Shown here piece after piece: positions 1 to 7,091 of a stretch of DNA of 23,600 bases. Within the stretch, counting starts at the first letter, position 1, and each line of letters starts with the position of its first letter. The translations under genes were made by a program, and so were the position numbers. The DNA comes from a virus: the IMG/VR virus record IMGVR_UViG_3300012930_000027, positions 1-23,600 of that record. One strand, 5' to 3'. Under the pieces are notes generated by a model. That model was not told the origin of the DNA. It did not search any database and saw only the letters and a list, made by a program, of their open reading frames with translations.

Positions 1-1414
1 ACTTGACAGGGACTTTGCGAAGTTTAAGGGTTTCAAAAAGCAATTTCCGCATCTGGGGAACGCTGGCAGGGTTGAAGTTTTCGGAGCCTGCTATCCACTT
101 TATTTCAAGGTCCAGGGTAGCAAGTTCTTTTTTCCATTCCACCTCTAATCCTTCCATGTAGGGCCGGTCAATTAAAATGCCTTCGTGTATCGTATCCCCG
201 ATAAACTCAGCGGCAGGATAGAGGATGTTATCCAGCGCATACCGGATGCCTTTCTCCCCTGGTGCTATCGGCTCCTCGGCTATATCTTTCTGGAATCGTT
301 TGTACAGTCGGTAGGTGTAGATGCAGTCCTTTCCCTGGTACTCGTACAATACCTCACGAGGGATATTCTCAAAGGTTGCGCCCTCCTCTTTTAAGTATTT
401 CTTGGCATCTTTTGAGTAATCTGGCAGGCCGAAATAATCCGACACGTTGCCTTTGAGGGATTGCTTACCGGGCCTTTCGTCCAGGGTGTAATGCATCAAC
501 ATTGTGTCATCCTCAATATAGAGGGGGAGGTCCAATGCCGTGAGGAGGAAGGGGGCATCAAAGATAATTGCATTCTGTCCTACCCACTTCAGCCGGGTAT
601 CCTGAAAGAGCGGGCGAAGGGCCTGTATAACCCTCTGTGAGGAATAGAGCAGGTTATCAGGGATTATGTAGCAGATGTCCTGTGGCGTGTGTCCGGGCAA
701 AGGGGAGGGGCTAATCCCGATGCTGAGACATCGGCTGTACTTCGGGTTGAACCCTGTGGTTTCAATGTCAATAACCCGGATACCATCATCCCCGGAACCT
801 CGATATTGGATATGCTCCCGGATGACTTTCAGGGCCGCGCGTTCGGTAGTCAAAACGTGTGTGGTAGTCGGTGGGGGTATGGTGGATTTGGCCCCTGCCA
901 GGATTTTCTGAACGTCCCGGTGCAGGTCCACATAGGCAGGGGGGTCCCGGAGAATCATGGCGGGATGATAGGTCGCTATCGTTTCGATACCGTGCCACTC
1001 GGTAAAGACGCCCCGATAGGCAATCATGGGTAGATTGCATTTCTCACCCCCGAAGAAGGCATTCAGGGCCGCGACACCGAGGAGCAGAATTCGATCCGGT
1101 ACAAAACTTTGAACCTCCGCAAAGACCCGCTCCCGACTTGCTATGATTTCCTCCGGGAATAAATCCCGATTGTCTTCTGGCCTCACGTTCGCTACATTGG
1201 TAAAAAAGGCGTAATCGTCGGAGTGACCTAACGAGCGGAGGGTAGCCCGTATCAACTTCCCGGACTGCCCCACGAAAGGGGTTTGCTCGTACTGCTCCCA
1301 TTCGCCGGGGGCTTCCCCTACGACGGCGAGACGGAGCGTACCGGCAGGGGGTTCCTCTAAAAGGGACTGGGGTACAACCCGGCCCATGATGTCTTTTTCG
1401 AGGAGTTTAGGCAT
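1..1414 (-). CDS. Uracil-DNA glycosylase / family-A DNA polymerase fusion (3' end outside window)
   Basis: This is the phage replicative polymerase, here with an N-terminal family-4-like uracil-DNA glycosylase domain. Reading from the ATG at 1414 gives 471 codons before the window ends. Residues about 28-165 carry the UDG motifs GEAPG (33-37), PFVGQSGKL (46-54), TNVANVRP (72-79) and HPAMILR (150-156). The proofreading 3'-5' exonuclease follows, with DIETTG (216-221, Exo I), GQNAIIFDAPF (279-289, Exo II) and YQGKD (359-363, Exo III). From about 395 the family-A palm/thumb region begins (FNPAS, 447-451). The polymerase motifs A-C lie beyond the edge. The Fe-S cysteines usual in family-4 UDGs are absent from this domain (only C126 is seen). 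The start overlaps the stop of the upstream gene (1407-1414), which suggests translational coupling. Function from motifs is secure; whether the UDG part is active is uncertain. Confidence 0.9.
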   Translation of the reverse strand, partial: MPKLLEKDIMGRVVPQSLLEEPPAGTLRLAVVGEAPGEWEQYEQTPFVGQSGKLIRATLRSLGHSDDYAFFTNVANVRPEDNRDLFPEEIIASRERVFAEVQSFVPDRILLLGVAALNAFFGGEKCNLPMIAYRGVFTEWHGIETIATYHPAMILRDPPAYVDLHRDVQKILAGAKSTIPPPTTTHVLTTERAALKVIREHIQYRGSGDDGIRVIDIETTGFNPKYSRCLSIGISPSPLPGHTPQDICYIIPDNLLYSSQRVIQALRPLFQDTRLKWVGQNAIIFDAPFLLTALDLPLYIEDDTMLMHYTLDERPGKQSLKGNVSDYFGLPDYSKDAKKYLKEEGATFENIPREVLYEYQGKDCIYTYRLYKRFQKDIAEEPIAPGEKGIRYALDNILYPAAEFIGDTIHEGILIDRPYMEGLEVEWKKELATLDLEIKWIAGSENFNPASVPQMRKLLFETLKLRKVPVK

Positions 1415-1751
1415 AGTTCTTTTCAAACTCCCGAAGATTTAGAACCGTTCGTATGTAATCTACTTCCACTTTACGATTAAAAGTAACGGTTCCATTAGGG
1501 GTAACAAGAGCATGGTAAGGATGTTTTGATTCATAAGTAGCCCCCTCCTCTATTAGTGAATCAATCACACTACCCGCCGTTGTTTTATCAGTGTATTTCA
1601 GCGCATGGGCCGCTACTGCCGCGTTATAGCGTTTGAAGTACCGTGCGACTTGCTCACGGGTGATTCCAGGCTTCGGGATAGATGCCTGAGAGTTAGGGGA
1701 ATCTATCAGGACTTCGACCCGCTCTGCGGTAATTCGTTCAAGGTTTGACAT
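1407..1751 (-). CDS. Hypothetical protein, 114 aa, between methyltransferase and polymerase
   Basis: I do not recognise a family. The protein is soluble and mixed alpha/beta in character, with no signal peptide or membrane segment. Residues about 31-65 (GITREQVARYFKRYNAAVAA) could form a small helical, perhaps DNA-binding, unit, but this is only an impression. The start ATG at 1751 overlaps the end of the upstream methyltransferase by 14 nt, and an AAGAGGAT ribosome site lies just upstream. Its stop overlaps the polymerase start by 8 nt. The first 12 nt of the gene are identical to the first 12 nt of the upstream methyltransferase gene (both start MSNL), perhaps from a local duplication of the start region. 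Tight coupling in a replication operon supports a real gene. Confidence 0.8.
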   Translation of the reverse strand: MSNLERITAERVEVLIDSPNSQASIPKPGITREQVARYFKRYNAAVAAHALKYTDKTTAGSVIDSLIEEGATYESKHPYHALVTPNGTVTFNRKVEVDYIRTVLNLREFEKNYA

Positions 1752-2691
1752 TGTTTTTATCCTCTTGGGCCGTTATTCGCCTCTCGGCTATATCATTGTA
1801 TTCCGGGTTTAACTCTATCCCGATGTAGTTCCTTCCGAGTTCTATCGCGACTACCCCGGAGGTTCCAGCCCCACTGAAGCAATCCAGAACAGTATCACCG
1901 GGTCGGGAGGAGGCTTTGATGCACAAGCGGGGAATCTCTGAGGGGAAGACGGCGAAGTGGGCATCTTTACAGGGTTGGGATGATAGTGACCATACCGTGC
2001 GCTTGTTTCGGACTCCTGCTTCACGGGAACCATAATCACTTCGCCCAACATCGTTTCTGTCGCCGGGTGCGTAACCTTTCGCTGAACCTTCAAACCCTAC
2101 GCGCTTCACCGTCGGTTCCGCGATTGCTTTGGCATCATAGAAATACCGCCCCTGCTTCGCCAGCATATAAATCATTTCATGGGCGCGGGTCGGTCGGTCG
2201 GTCACGCTTTCTGGCATCGGAGATTTTTTGGCCCAAACAATCTCACTCCTTAGTATCCATCCGTTCGATTGTAAAGCGATTGCGAGACGCGCTGGTATCA
2301 TCAGCAGGTTCTTGGCTGGGATAGTGTCAGCGGGTCGCGCAGGCGTCTTGGTTGCACCTCTGCTTGGGCGCGTGGCGTTGAAGTCGGAATTCCCGAAAAC
2401 CTTATCCCCGGCCGCTTTCCCGCCAGAAGAATACGAGTCCCCGATATTCACCCAGAGCGTTCCGCCGTCTTTCAGGACGCGCCGTACCTCCGCAAACACG
2501 GCAACCAATCGCCCGATAAAAGCGTCTGGTGTCGCTTCTAATCCAATCTGCCCGTTTACTCCATAATCTCGAAGGTTATAGTAAGGTGGAGAAGTTACAC
2601 AGACCTGCACGGATTCGGAGGGGAGTTTCTTCAGAGTGGTCAGGGCATCCCCATCCCACAGTTCCCATTGGGGTTTCGTAAGGTTTGACAT
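1738..2691 (-). CDS. Site-specific DNA methyltransferase (beta-type, SPPY)
   Basis: An amino-methyltransferase that transfers a methyl group from SAM to cytosine N4 or adenine N6 of DNA. Of 317 residues, the catalytic motif IV TSPPY is at 33-37, near the N-terminus, and the SAM-binding motif LDCFSGAGTSG is at 269-279. This IV-before-I order is the beta class. SPPY favours N4-cytosine but does not prove it. No restriction endonuclease is seen beside it, so it is probably a solitary phage enzyme used against host restriction or for regulation. The ATG at 2691 has no Shine-Dalgarno sequence; a TATAAT box sits only 4 nt before it (2696-2701). Either the mRNA is nearly leaderless or the gene depends on read-through. 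It begins a run of three overlapping genes ending with the polymerase. Confidence 0.9.
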   Translation of the reverse strand: MSNLTKPQWELWDGDALTTLKKLPSESVQVCVTSPPYYNLRDYGVNGQIGLEATPDAFIGRLVAVFAEVRRVLKDGGTLWVNIGDSYSSGGKAAGDKVFGNSDFNATRPSRGATKTPARPADTIPAKNLLMIPARLAIALQSNGWILRSEIVWAKKSPMPESVTDRPTRAHEMIYMLAKQGRYFYDAKAIAEPTVKRVGFEGSAKGYAPGDRNDVGRSDYGSREAGVRNKRTVWSLSSQPCKDAHFAVFPSEIPRLCIKASSRPGDTVLDCFSGAGTSGVVAIELGRNYIGIELNPEYNDIAERRITAQEDKNNVKP

Positions 2692-2695
2692 TTTA

Positions 2696-2701
2696 ATTAT
2701 A
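2696..2701 (-). promoter_or_regulatory. TATAAT box abutting methyltransferase start
   Basis: A consensus -10 hexamer lies 4 nt upstream of the ATG at 2691, within the 8-bp TATAATTA box shared with other intergenic sites. No good -35 is visible at 17 nt. If used, transcription would start at or just inside the start codon, so this may be a binding-site remnant rather than the true promoter. Confidence 0.35.
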
Positions 2702-2713
2702 GTTTCCGGGGGT

Positions 2714-2741
2714 GAAAAGAGAGGGAGTCAGCAGGACTCCC
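2714..2741 (-). terminator. Rho-independent terminator after tRNA-Ser
   Basis: On the minus strand a perfect 7-bp stem (GGGAGTC at 2741-2735 with GACTCCC at 2729-2723) with a 5-nt loop is followed by TCTCTTTTC. It lies just downstream of the tRNA and upstream of the methyltransferase gene. Confidence 0.75.
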
Positions 2742-2763
2742 TATAGAATTAAAACCAGTAAAT

Positions 2764-2852
2764 CGGAGAGGGCGGGACTCGAACCCGCACACCGTTTGCA
2801 ATGGCGAGACCGTTTTCAAAACGGCTGCGATACCATTTCCGCTCACCTCTCC
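2764..2852 (-). tRNA. tRNA-Ser (anticodon UGA)
   Basis: An 89-nt cloverleaf on the minus strand. The acceptor stem is GGAGAGG (2852-2846) with CCTCTCC (2771-2765), followed by a G discriminator. The anticodon loop TTTGAAA is closed by GCCGT/ACGGT and gives anticodon TGA. There is a long class-II variable arm, as expected for serine, and a canonical T arm (CGGGTTCGAGTCCCG). CCA is not encoded. It is probably a phage-borne tRNA that supplements decoding of TCN serine codons. It is flanked by terminator-like hairpins on both sides. Confidence 0.93.
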
Positions 2853-2884
2853 AAAAGAAGGGGAGCAACGGCATTGATGCTCCC
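2853..2884 (-). terminator. Terminator-like hairpin immediately before tRNA-Ser
   Basis: On the minus strand a 7-bp stem (GGGAGCA at 2884-2878 in minus sense, pairing with TGCTCCC at 2867-2861) with a 10-nt loop is followed by CCTTCTTTT, and the tRNA begins at once. It could be a true terminator of the upstream recombination operon, or a processing hairpin. The 3' arm can alternatively pair with 2949-2955. Confidence 0.45.
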
Positions 2885-2955
2885 TGAAGATTGGTTGCGC
2901 GATTGGGGCGGCAACCGGAAAGATACTTACAAGGAAGAGTGTATCACTGCTCCCC
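2860..2955 (-). ncRNA. Structured RNA segment upstream of tRNA-Ser, unknown
   Basis: This 96-nt non-coding stretch can fold into a cloverleaf-like shape. It has a 7-bp closing stem (GGGGAGC 2955-2949 with GCTCCCC 2866-2860), a 6-bp arm (2893-2898/2911-2916) and a 5-bp arm (2922-2926/2941-2945). It lacks the conserved T-loop and any clear 7-nt anticodon loop, so I do not call it a tRNA. It could be a degenerate tRNA, a leader structure or a small RNA. The stem positions are seen directly; the function is unknown. Confidence 0.3.
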
Positions 2956-2970
2956 TATAATTACCATGAG

Positions 2971-3240
2971 TCAAAACCTTCGCAATTCCGCAGACTCAGG
3001 GAATGTACGCGGGTCCGGTGGAGGGGGTGGCTCTACCCAGACCTTTGATGGTGGGGATTCTGTTCTGATAACGGCGTCCGCTTCTTGAATTGCTATTCGT
3101 AGAGCATTTTGCAGGGTCCCTGACTGGTTATTGCTATCCGTTGGGTTTAGTAGAGATATAGCCTCAACGAACCCATGCGCCTGTAGTGCAACATCACGTA
3201 ATTGTATTGCTACTTCTAACAGGGCTTTTTGTACTGGCAT
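2971..3240 (-). CDS. Hypothetical protein, 89 aa
   Basis: A small soluble protein of unknown function. Its first 60 residues look like a helical pair (VAIQLRDVALQAHG, then LQNALRIAIQEADAVI), and its C-terminus has a proline run (EPPPPPDP). The ATG at 3240 lies 12 nt after the stop of the upstream gene and has an AAGGAG ribosome site 9 nt before it, which supports a real gene. It is the last protein gene of the recombination operon before the tRNA region. I see no known motif. Confidence 0.75.
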   Translation of the reverse strand: MPVQKALLEVAIQLRDVALQAHGFVEAISLLNPTDSNNQSGTLQNALRIAIQEADAVIRTESPPSKVWVEPPPPPDPRTFPESAELRRF

Positions 3241-3252
3241 TTTAGGTACTCC

Positions 3253-3810
3253 TTACCGGCGGCGACGGAGGGCCGGGATAGATTCCTCTTCGGGTTCGGT
3301 TTCTGCCGGTGCAGGACGGGGGCCGGTACCGCTGAGATAGGCATCCTCGGCTTCCTCACGCGCAGACGCACGGCCTCTCCCCGGCGCTTTCAGGGCTTTC
3401 TCACGGGCCTGCTCCTCTAACTCCTCCGGGTCGGAGTCTGCGTGGAAATACCGCTGCGGCTTGGATTGGGCGTTACCCTGAAAAACCTCATCTTTAATGA
3501 GGGCATAGACCTTGATACCGGGCAGGTCATCGGTATCCAGCCGCTGCTTGTTCGCCAGAAGGTCCTCGTCATAGAGGTCCGCTGCTTTCAGGAAGTTCGC
3601 CATTTTGAAGGCTGCGGCAGGATTCAGCGAGAGAACTTCCCGGATTCTTGCCCCGGCGTAGTCCCCCTCCTGAATCTTGAAGGTGAGGTCCACATACGGG
3701 AATTCCCCGCCTTCTTTCTTTTTGACTTTGTAATCAAACACACCGAGGAGATAGTACCCCTCCGGTACCGTTTCGGAAGCGGCGGAGAGGTCAAGGTTAA
3801 GGATTGCCAT
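3253..3810 (-). CDS. DUF669-like, putative single-stranded DNA-binding protein
   Basis: 185 residues. The first ~120 resemble the phage DUF669 family: an opening LPEG/VPEG-type turn (VPEGYYLLGVFDYKVKKKEG), then FPYVDLTFKI and a GARIREVLSL segment. Proteins of this family usually sit directly after a Sak4-type ATPase and are thought to act as SSB-like partners in recombination. The same arrangement is present here, since the Sak4-like gene ends at 3883. The tail (130-185) is charged and low in complexity, ending in four arginines, unlike the acidic tip of classical SSBs. The ATG at 3810 follows AAAGGGAA. The family call is moderately sure; the SSB role is inference from context. Confidence 0.7.
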   Translation of the reverse strand: MAILNLDLSAASETVPEGYYLLGVFDYKVKKKEGGEFPYVDLTFKIQEGDYAGARIREVLSLNPAAAFKMANFLKAADLYDEDLLANKQRLDTDDLPGIKVYALIKDEVFQGNAQSKPQRYFHADSDPEELEEQAREKALKAPGRGRASAREEAEDAYLSGTGPRPAPAETEPEEESIPALRRRR

Positions 3811-3882
3811 ACAAACAGTTCCCTTTCGTGTGGGAGGATCCGACTGCTTGAAGCGGTGTCAGAGCCGTAGTGGGTTCACCGA

Positions 3883-4737
3883 TTATTTCCGGGCTTGGCG
3901 ACCGGGGGGTTCGGGTAGTGTAATGAATTCTTCCGGTGTTTGTTCCTCCTGCGGCGGGGCATTGAAGGAAGCAAAGGGTATTGCCTCTTCCTGATGTCCG
4001 AATTCTAAGAGGTCGAAGAATTTCGGCAGGGTGATACCCTTCTGGGTTATACCGAGTCTGCCCCCTTCCGAACGGTCCTTTGCGGAGATTCGGTCGGAGG
4101 GCTGGAACCTGCATTCCCGACTGCCATCTTTGCCGATATAGAGATACCCTACGATGTCCACCATCGCGGGTATCTCATCTTGAAGCCGCCCTGTGAAGTT
4201 GGGCTTCATCTGGATTCCACCGGTCAGTTCGTCCTTTACCGAGGCAGACAGGGCCGTGAAAAAGACGTTCATATCCAGGTCCCGAAAGTCGCGTATCAGG
4301 TCATTCATACGCACGTTGGAGCGTCCGTAGTCCTGTAACTGGGGAACCTCCGAATCCCCTTTACCGGTCTTCTCGTAGTTATCCCGCATGGATTGAAGTA
4401 GCACGAGACGATTAACTTCCGTGAGGGAATCTACCATGAGCGAGTTCCACGGAAACTCCCCTTTGTCGGAGAAGCGATACAGAGCCGTCAGGATGGTATC
4501 CAGGTCTTTGGTGTCCCGGATAGAAACGGTATCCAGGCCCTTAGTAGAGGAGACTTTCCCCTCCTTGACATCCTTCACGCTGATTTCATGGACGCGGGAG
4601 GCAATAGAAAGCGTTCCCCCCTCCACGTTCAGCAGCAGGCCCTTATCAAACCGCTTATCTCCTACCCCGGAGGCCAGTACGGTCGTCTTCCCGATACCGT
4701 AGTCTCCGTAAAAAATGGCCTTGACTCTTTGTGCCAT
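3883..4737 (-). CDS. Sak4-like RecA-fold ATPase (AAA_24), recombinase
   Basis: A phage RecA-core ATPase of the Sak4/AAA_24 type, which promotes single-strand annealing or strand exchange during phage recombination. From the ATG at 4737 the protein has 284 residues. The Walker A motif GDYGIGKT is at 11-18, and a Walker B strand (SLMVDSLTE) lies near 105. The C-terminal 40 residues are proline- and glutamate-rich and probably disordered. I chose the ATG at 4737 because AAAGGA lies 5-6 nt before it. An in-frame TTG at 4758 would add seven residues, but it has no ribosome site and would overlap the preceding gene. It stands between a Cas4-like nuclease and a DUF669-like protein, which together form a recombination cassette. 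Confidence 0.85.
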   Translation of the reverse strand: MAQRVKAIFYGDYGIGKTTVLASGVGDKRFDKGLLLNVEGGTLSIASRVHEISVKDVKEGKVSSTKGLDTVSIRDTKDLDTILTALYRFSDKGEFPWNSLMVDSLTEVNRLVLLQSMRDNYEKTGKGDSEVPQLQDYGRSNVRMNDLIRDFRDLDMNVFFTALSASVKDELTGGIQMKPNFTGRLQDEIPAMVDIVGYLYIGKDGSRECRFQPSDRISAKDRSEGGRLGITQKGITLPKFFDLLEFGHQEEAIPFASFNAPPQEEQTPEEFITLPEPPGRQARK

Positions 4738-4747
4738 ACTATCCTTT

Positions 4748-4936
4748 CTATTCCTCAATATCTTCTGGGAGTGTAACCACCGCCATACCGAAGAATCTCA
4801 GAGAACTTGCGCCCATCGCCATAGCGATTTTTAGAGTTTCAGGTACAATTCTGTAACCCTTGTTGAGATACTCCTGCAATTCCACGGTGAATCTGAATTC
4901 GGTATCTGCAGATACCACTATTTGCTTTTGCTTCAA
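4748..4936 (-). CDS. Small hypothetical protein, 62 aa (TTG start)
   Basis: A short protein with the pattern ELQEYLNKGYRIVP followed by SLRFFGMAVVTLPE. This resembles the small phage DUF1737-like proteins, in which a helix with a GY/GW motif precedes a final beta strand, but the resemblance is loose. The start is TTG at 4936. A good AAAGGA site lies 7 nt upstream, inside the last codons of the preceding nuclease gene. The stop is 10 nt before the Sak4-like start. Spacing and ribosome site make it likely to be real. Function unknown. Confidence 0.7.
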   Translation of the reverse strand: MKQKQIVVSADTEFRFTVELQEYLNKGYRIVPETLKIAMAMGASSLRFFGMAVVTLPEDIEE

Positions 4937-4940
4937 CGAT

Positions 4941-5948
4941 TTATCCTTTCGTAGTCAGCACGTTTAACCGATGTTTAAGGCTCTCCTCTCGATAGTTGTA
5001 GAATTCCCGGATAAGGGCCGTAGTATCCCCTCCGCTGGACTGGACCTTACAGAGCAGGCTATAGTCACAGGAGGGGCATCCCCACGAAGGCGAGGGGTAG
5101 CACTCTAACCGGTTGCTGGTGAGGTCACGGGCAAGCCCTATCAGGTTTGTTTCAAACTCTCGCCAGGAGGAGCCGTTAAAGCGAATAGGCTCCCGGCGAA
5201 ATAACTCCATTGGCGGCAGGGAATCCAGAAAAGCAGTATACTCAAATTCGGGGAGATTGTGCCGGGTGATTGCCTCCTGGTATACTTCACGAGTGGTTGT
5301 CCCCTTCAGGCTTTCCTTCGTGGAGAGTTTGCCTGATTTCAGCAGGTTCGGTATCTCCGGCTCCCGTTTTAGCAACTGGTTATAGATACCGGTTCGGACC
5401 GTGTACCCGTGCTGTCGGAGCATCCAGGAATAGGCAATGAGTTGGTCATCAAAGTCTAATTTCTGGGGTGTGAGGAATTCGCGATAGGTTTTGTGATCAA
5501 TCACCACTAACTGCCCCTCGGCATCCACACAGAGCAAATCACAGGTTCCCTGTAGCCAGACATTATCCAGACCAGGTATCGGCGCGTACAGGGTAGTCTC
5601 AACCGCTGGCTTGCCGTTGATGGTAGCGATACGGAGTCCTCTGTCTGCTTCCTTACCCCACGGAAAATAGTTTGATACCATTGAATAGAAGAGGGTTCTC
5701 ATTTCTGCCGGAACACCCTCTGCAAACGTTTCTACTCGGAATAACTCACAGCGATAGTAAGCCGCTAAAAACTCATGCACTGCCGTTCCGAAGATTCGGG
5801 CCTCCATGCCGGTTTTTGGCTCTAATCCAGCCTCGTACATAAAGGACCATTTTCGGCGGCACTCCCGGAAAAATGACCGCTCGGTAACGCGAATCAGGAT
5901 AGCGTTTGCCGGTGGGGTGGGTATGAGGATGTTGGGTACTTTAGGCAT
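4941..5948 (-). CDS. PD-(D/E)XK nuclease, Cas4/RecB/AddB-like, Fe-S cluster type
   Basis: A 335-residue nuclease of the PDDEXK_1 family that probably resects phage DNA ends for recombination. Visible motifs: GTAVHEF (54-60, with H58), D137 in GTCDLL, the core VVIDHKT (148-154, with D151 and K153) and a downstream QLIAY (169-173) like motif QxxxY. Four cysteines (C30 and C291, C294, C300 in GCPSCDYSLLC) match the split cluster that holds a 4Fe-4S centre in AddB/Cas4 enzymes. The neighbouring Sak4-like ATPase and DUF669-like genes fit a recombination set. The ATG at 5948 overlaps the preceding stop region by a few bases. It should not be read as CRISPR Cas4: no cas genes or arrays are present. 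Confidence 0.87.
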   Translation of the reverse strand: MPKVPNILIPTPPANAILIRVTERSFFRECRRKWSFMYEAGLEPKTGMEARIFGTAVHEFLAAYYRCELFRVETFAEGVPAEMRTLFYSMVSNYFPWGKEADRGLRIATINGKPAVETTLYAPIPGLDNVWLQGTCDLLCVDAEGQLVVIDHKTYREFLTPQKLDFDDQLIAYSWMLRQHGYTVRTGIYNQLLKREPEIPNLLKSGKLSTKESLKGTTTREVYQEAITRHNLPEFEYTAFLDSLPPMELFRREPIRFNGSSWREFETNLIGLARDLTSNRLECYPSPSWGCPSCDYSLLCKVQSSGGDTTALIREFYNYREESLKHRLNVLTTKG

Positions 5949-5949
5949 T

Positions 5950-6216
5950 TTAGTAGTCTTCGTTTTCTACAGAATCATCTATTATTCCTACGATTTTGGC
6001 ATCCTCAACGTTGCAGGATATGAAAGCGGTAGGGTAGGAATCTTGAATACATCCCTGCAATCGCATTACTGCTGTCCAGCGGGCCTCTAAAGATTCGTCT
6101 CCCCCTTTACCGGTGAAGACTTCACATCCTCGAATCGTCATATCGTCTCCCTTCTGGAAAGGGGCTTGCCCATCAATCTCCACCGTCACATAAACCTCTA
6201 TGCAATATGTCTTCAT
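5950..6216 (-). CDS. Hypothetical protein, 88 aa
   Basis: The first gene behind a strong promoter (6247-6275). The sequence looks like a small alpha/beta fold: an N-terminal strand (TYCIEVYVTVEID), a central helix (SLEARWTAVMRLQGC) and a final acidic strand (AKIVGIIDDSVENEDY). I recognise no family. The ATG at 6216 follows the leader AGAGGTACTTACGAAA, which shares AGGTACTTAC with two other promoter-proximal leaders in this window. It leads the recombination operon and is almost certainly expressed early. Confidence 0.75.
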   Translation of the reverse strand: MKTYCIEVYVTVEIDGQAPFQKGDDMTIRGCEVFTGKGGDESLEARWTAVMRLQGCIQDSYPTAFISCNVEDAKIVGIIDDSVENEDY

Positions 6217-6242
6217 TTTCGTAAGTACCTCTCGTTTTCTAC

Positions 6243-6275
6243 TATAATTATAATGTAGATTGTAAAGGGTGTCAA
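6243..6275 (-). promoter_or_regulatory. Sigma70 promoter of the recombination operon
   Basis: On the minus strand a consensus -35 TTGACA (6275-6270), a 17-nt spacer and a consensus -10 TATAAT (6252-6247). The -10 lies within the palindrome TATAATTATA (6243-6252), a possible repressor operator. It drives the gene at 6216 and those after it. Confidence 0.85.
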
Positions 6276-6289
6276 GGAGATTGGAATAA

Positions 6290-7087
6290 TTATTTTGTTA
6301 TCCCCGCATAGAACTTTCGGACATACTCCGGTAATTGTATGTTGATGGCATATTCCCTTTTGGAGAGTCCTGTACCCCTTCGGTTGGTATTCGCGGCCCA
6401 GGTCCAGGCTGCACTATCCACCGATACCACACGGGCAAGCAAGGGGCTTTTCTCACGCAGGACGGCTCCCTTTACGCCCCAGAGGTGCAGAGGGTAATCG
6501 GGCAAAACCTCTTGCACAGCCCGTACCACATCCTGTATTAAGGTGGTTTTCTCACGTTGACATAGAGAGCCGATACCTACCCGGAATTCAGAATCTTTGC
6601 CATAGTGGGATGCCATTTCGGTTATGAGCGGCTTTAACTCCGCAGCATGGCGCACATAGTCAGCCGGTTCCCATCCCTGCACCGTAGGAACCCAGGCAAA
6701 GGGGGTGTCTTTATATTCCCCCCATGTGGCATAGGCATTTTCCGTTGTTCGTGCTTGCCGGATTACCATAAGGTTAGAATCGGTTGCTATATCCGGCTCA
6801 CAGCAGTAGTCTCGCATTGCAGCCCATTGAGGATTAAAGGTAAATAACCAATCTGTATACTGCTCCTGAGAATACTGATAGTCTCCGAATTTCTTGGTAG
6901 CAACATATCCCCCCGAATCAGCGGCCCGTCTTGTTACCTGTGGAGGAAGATTACCCGGTTTCAAGGCCCCGGTTTTCTTACTGCAAAATCGTGCAAACGA
7001 GGATGCCGGGAGCAGAACGGCTATGCCTTCCGGGATATAGGGGCGTACATCATCAGCGGCAAAGGTGGCATAGAATTGTATTGCCAT
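6290..7087 (-). CDS. dpdA: DpdA-like 7-deazaguanine DNA transglycosylase
   Basis: This protein resembles the phage DpdA/TGT superfamily, which exchanges guanine in DNA for a 7-deazaguanine base (preQ0, preQ1 or a derivative). From the ATG at 7087 it has 265 residues. Motifs in order: DSGGY (57-61, the TGT-type substrate loop), CCEPD (95-99), VPTVQGW (133-139), GIGSLCQRE (171-179), LWGVKG (202-207) and SVDSAAW (222-228, with D224). I preferred the ATG at 7087, 4 nt after the upstream stop, to the in-frame ATG at 7186: homologues begin with a short strand just before the barrel, and the longer form would overlap the QueF-like gene by about 95 nt. It is the last gene of the XRE-led operon. The family is fairly sure; the exact base inserted is not. 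Confidence 0.82.
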   Translation of the reverse strand: MAIQFYATFAADDVRPYIPEGIAVLLPASSFARFCSKKTGALKPGNLPPQVTRRAADSGGYVATKKFGDYQYSQEQYTDWLFTFNPQWAAMRDYCCEPDIATDSNLMVIRQARTTENAYATWGEYKDTPFAWVPTVQGWEPADYVRHAAELKPLITEMASHYGKDSEFRVGIGSLCQREKTTLIQDVVRAVQEVLPDYPLHLWGVKGAVLREKSPLLARVVSVDSAAWTWAANTNRRGTGLSKREYAINIQLPEYVRKFYAGITK

Positions 7088-7091
7088 TGGG

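Noticed and set aside
2860-2955. A second tRNA next to tRNA-Ser
   Set aside because: It has a 7-bp acceptor-like stem and tRNA size, but no TTC-type T loop and no 7-nt anticodon loop on either strand. Kept only as an unknown structured segment.
2956-2974. Promoter made of TTGACT and TAATTATA before the tRNA region
   Set aside because: The two elements are only 5 nt apart, far too close. Only the box itself was kept as a member of the shared motif.
4941-5948. CRISPR-associated Cas4
   Set aside because: The fold and cysteines fit Cas4/AddB-like nucleases, but there are no other cas genes or arrays, and the neighbours are phage recombination genes.
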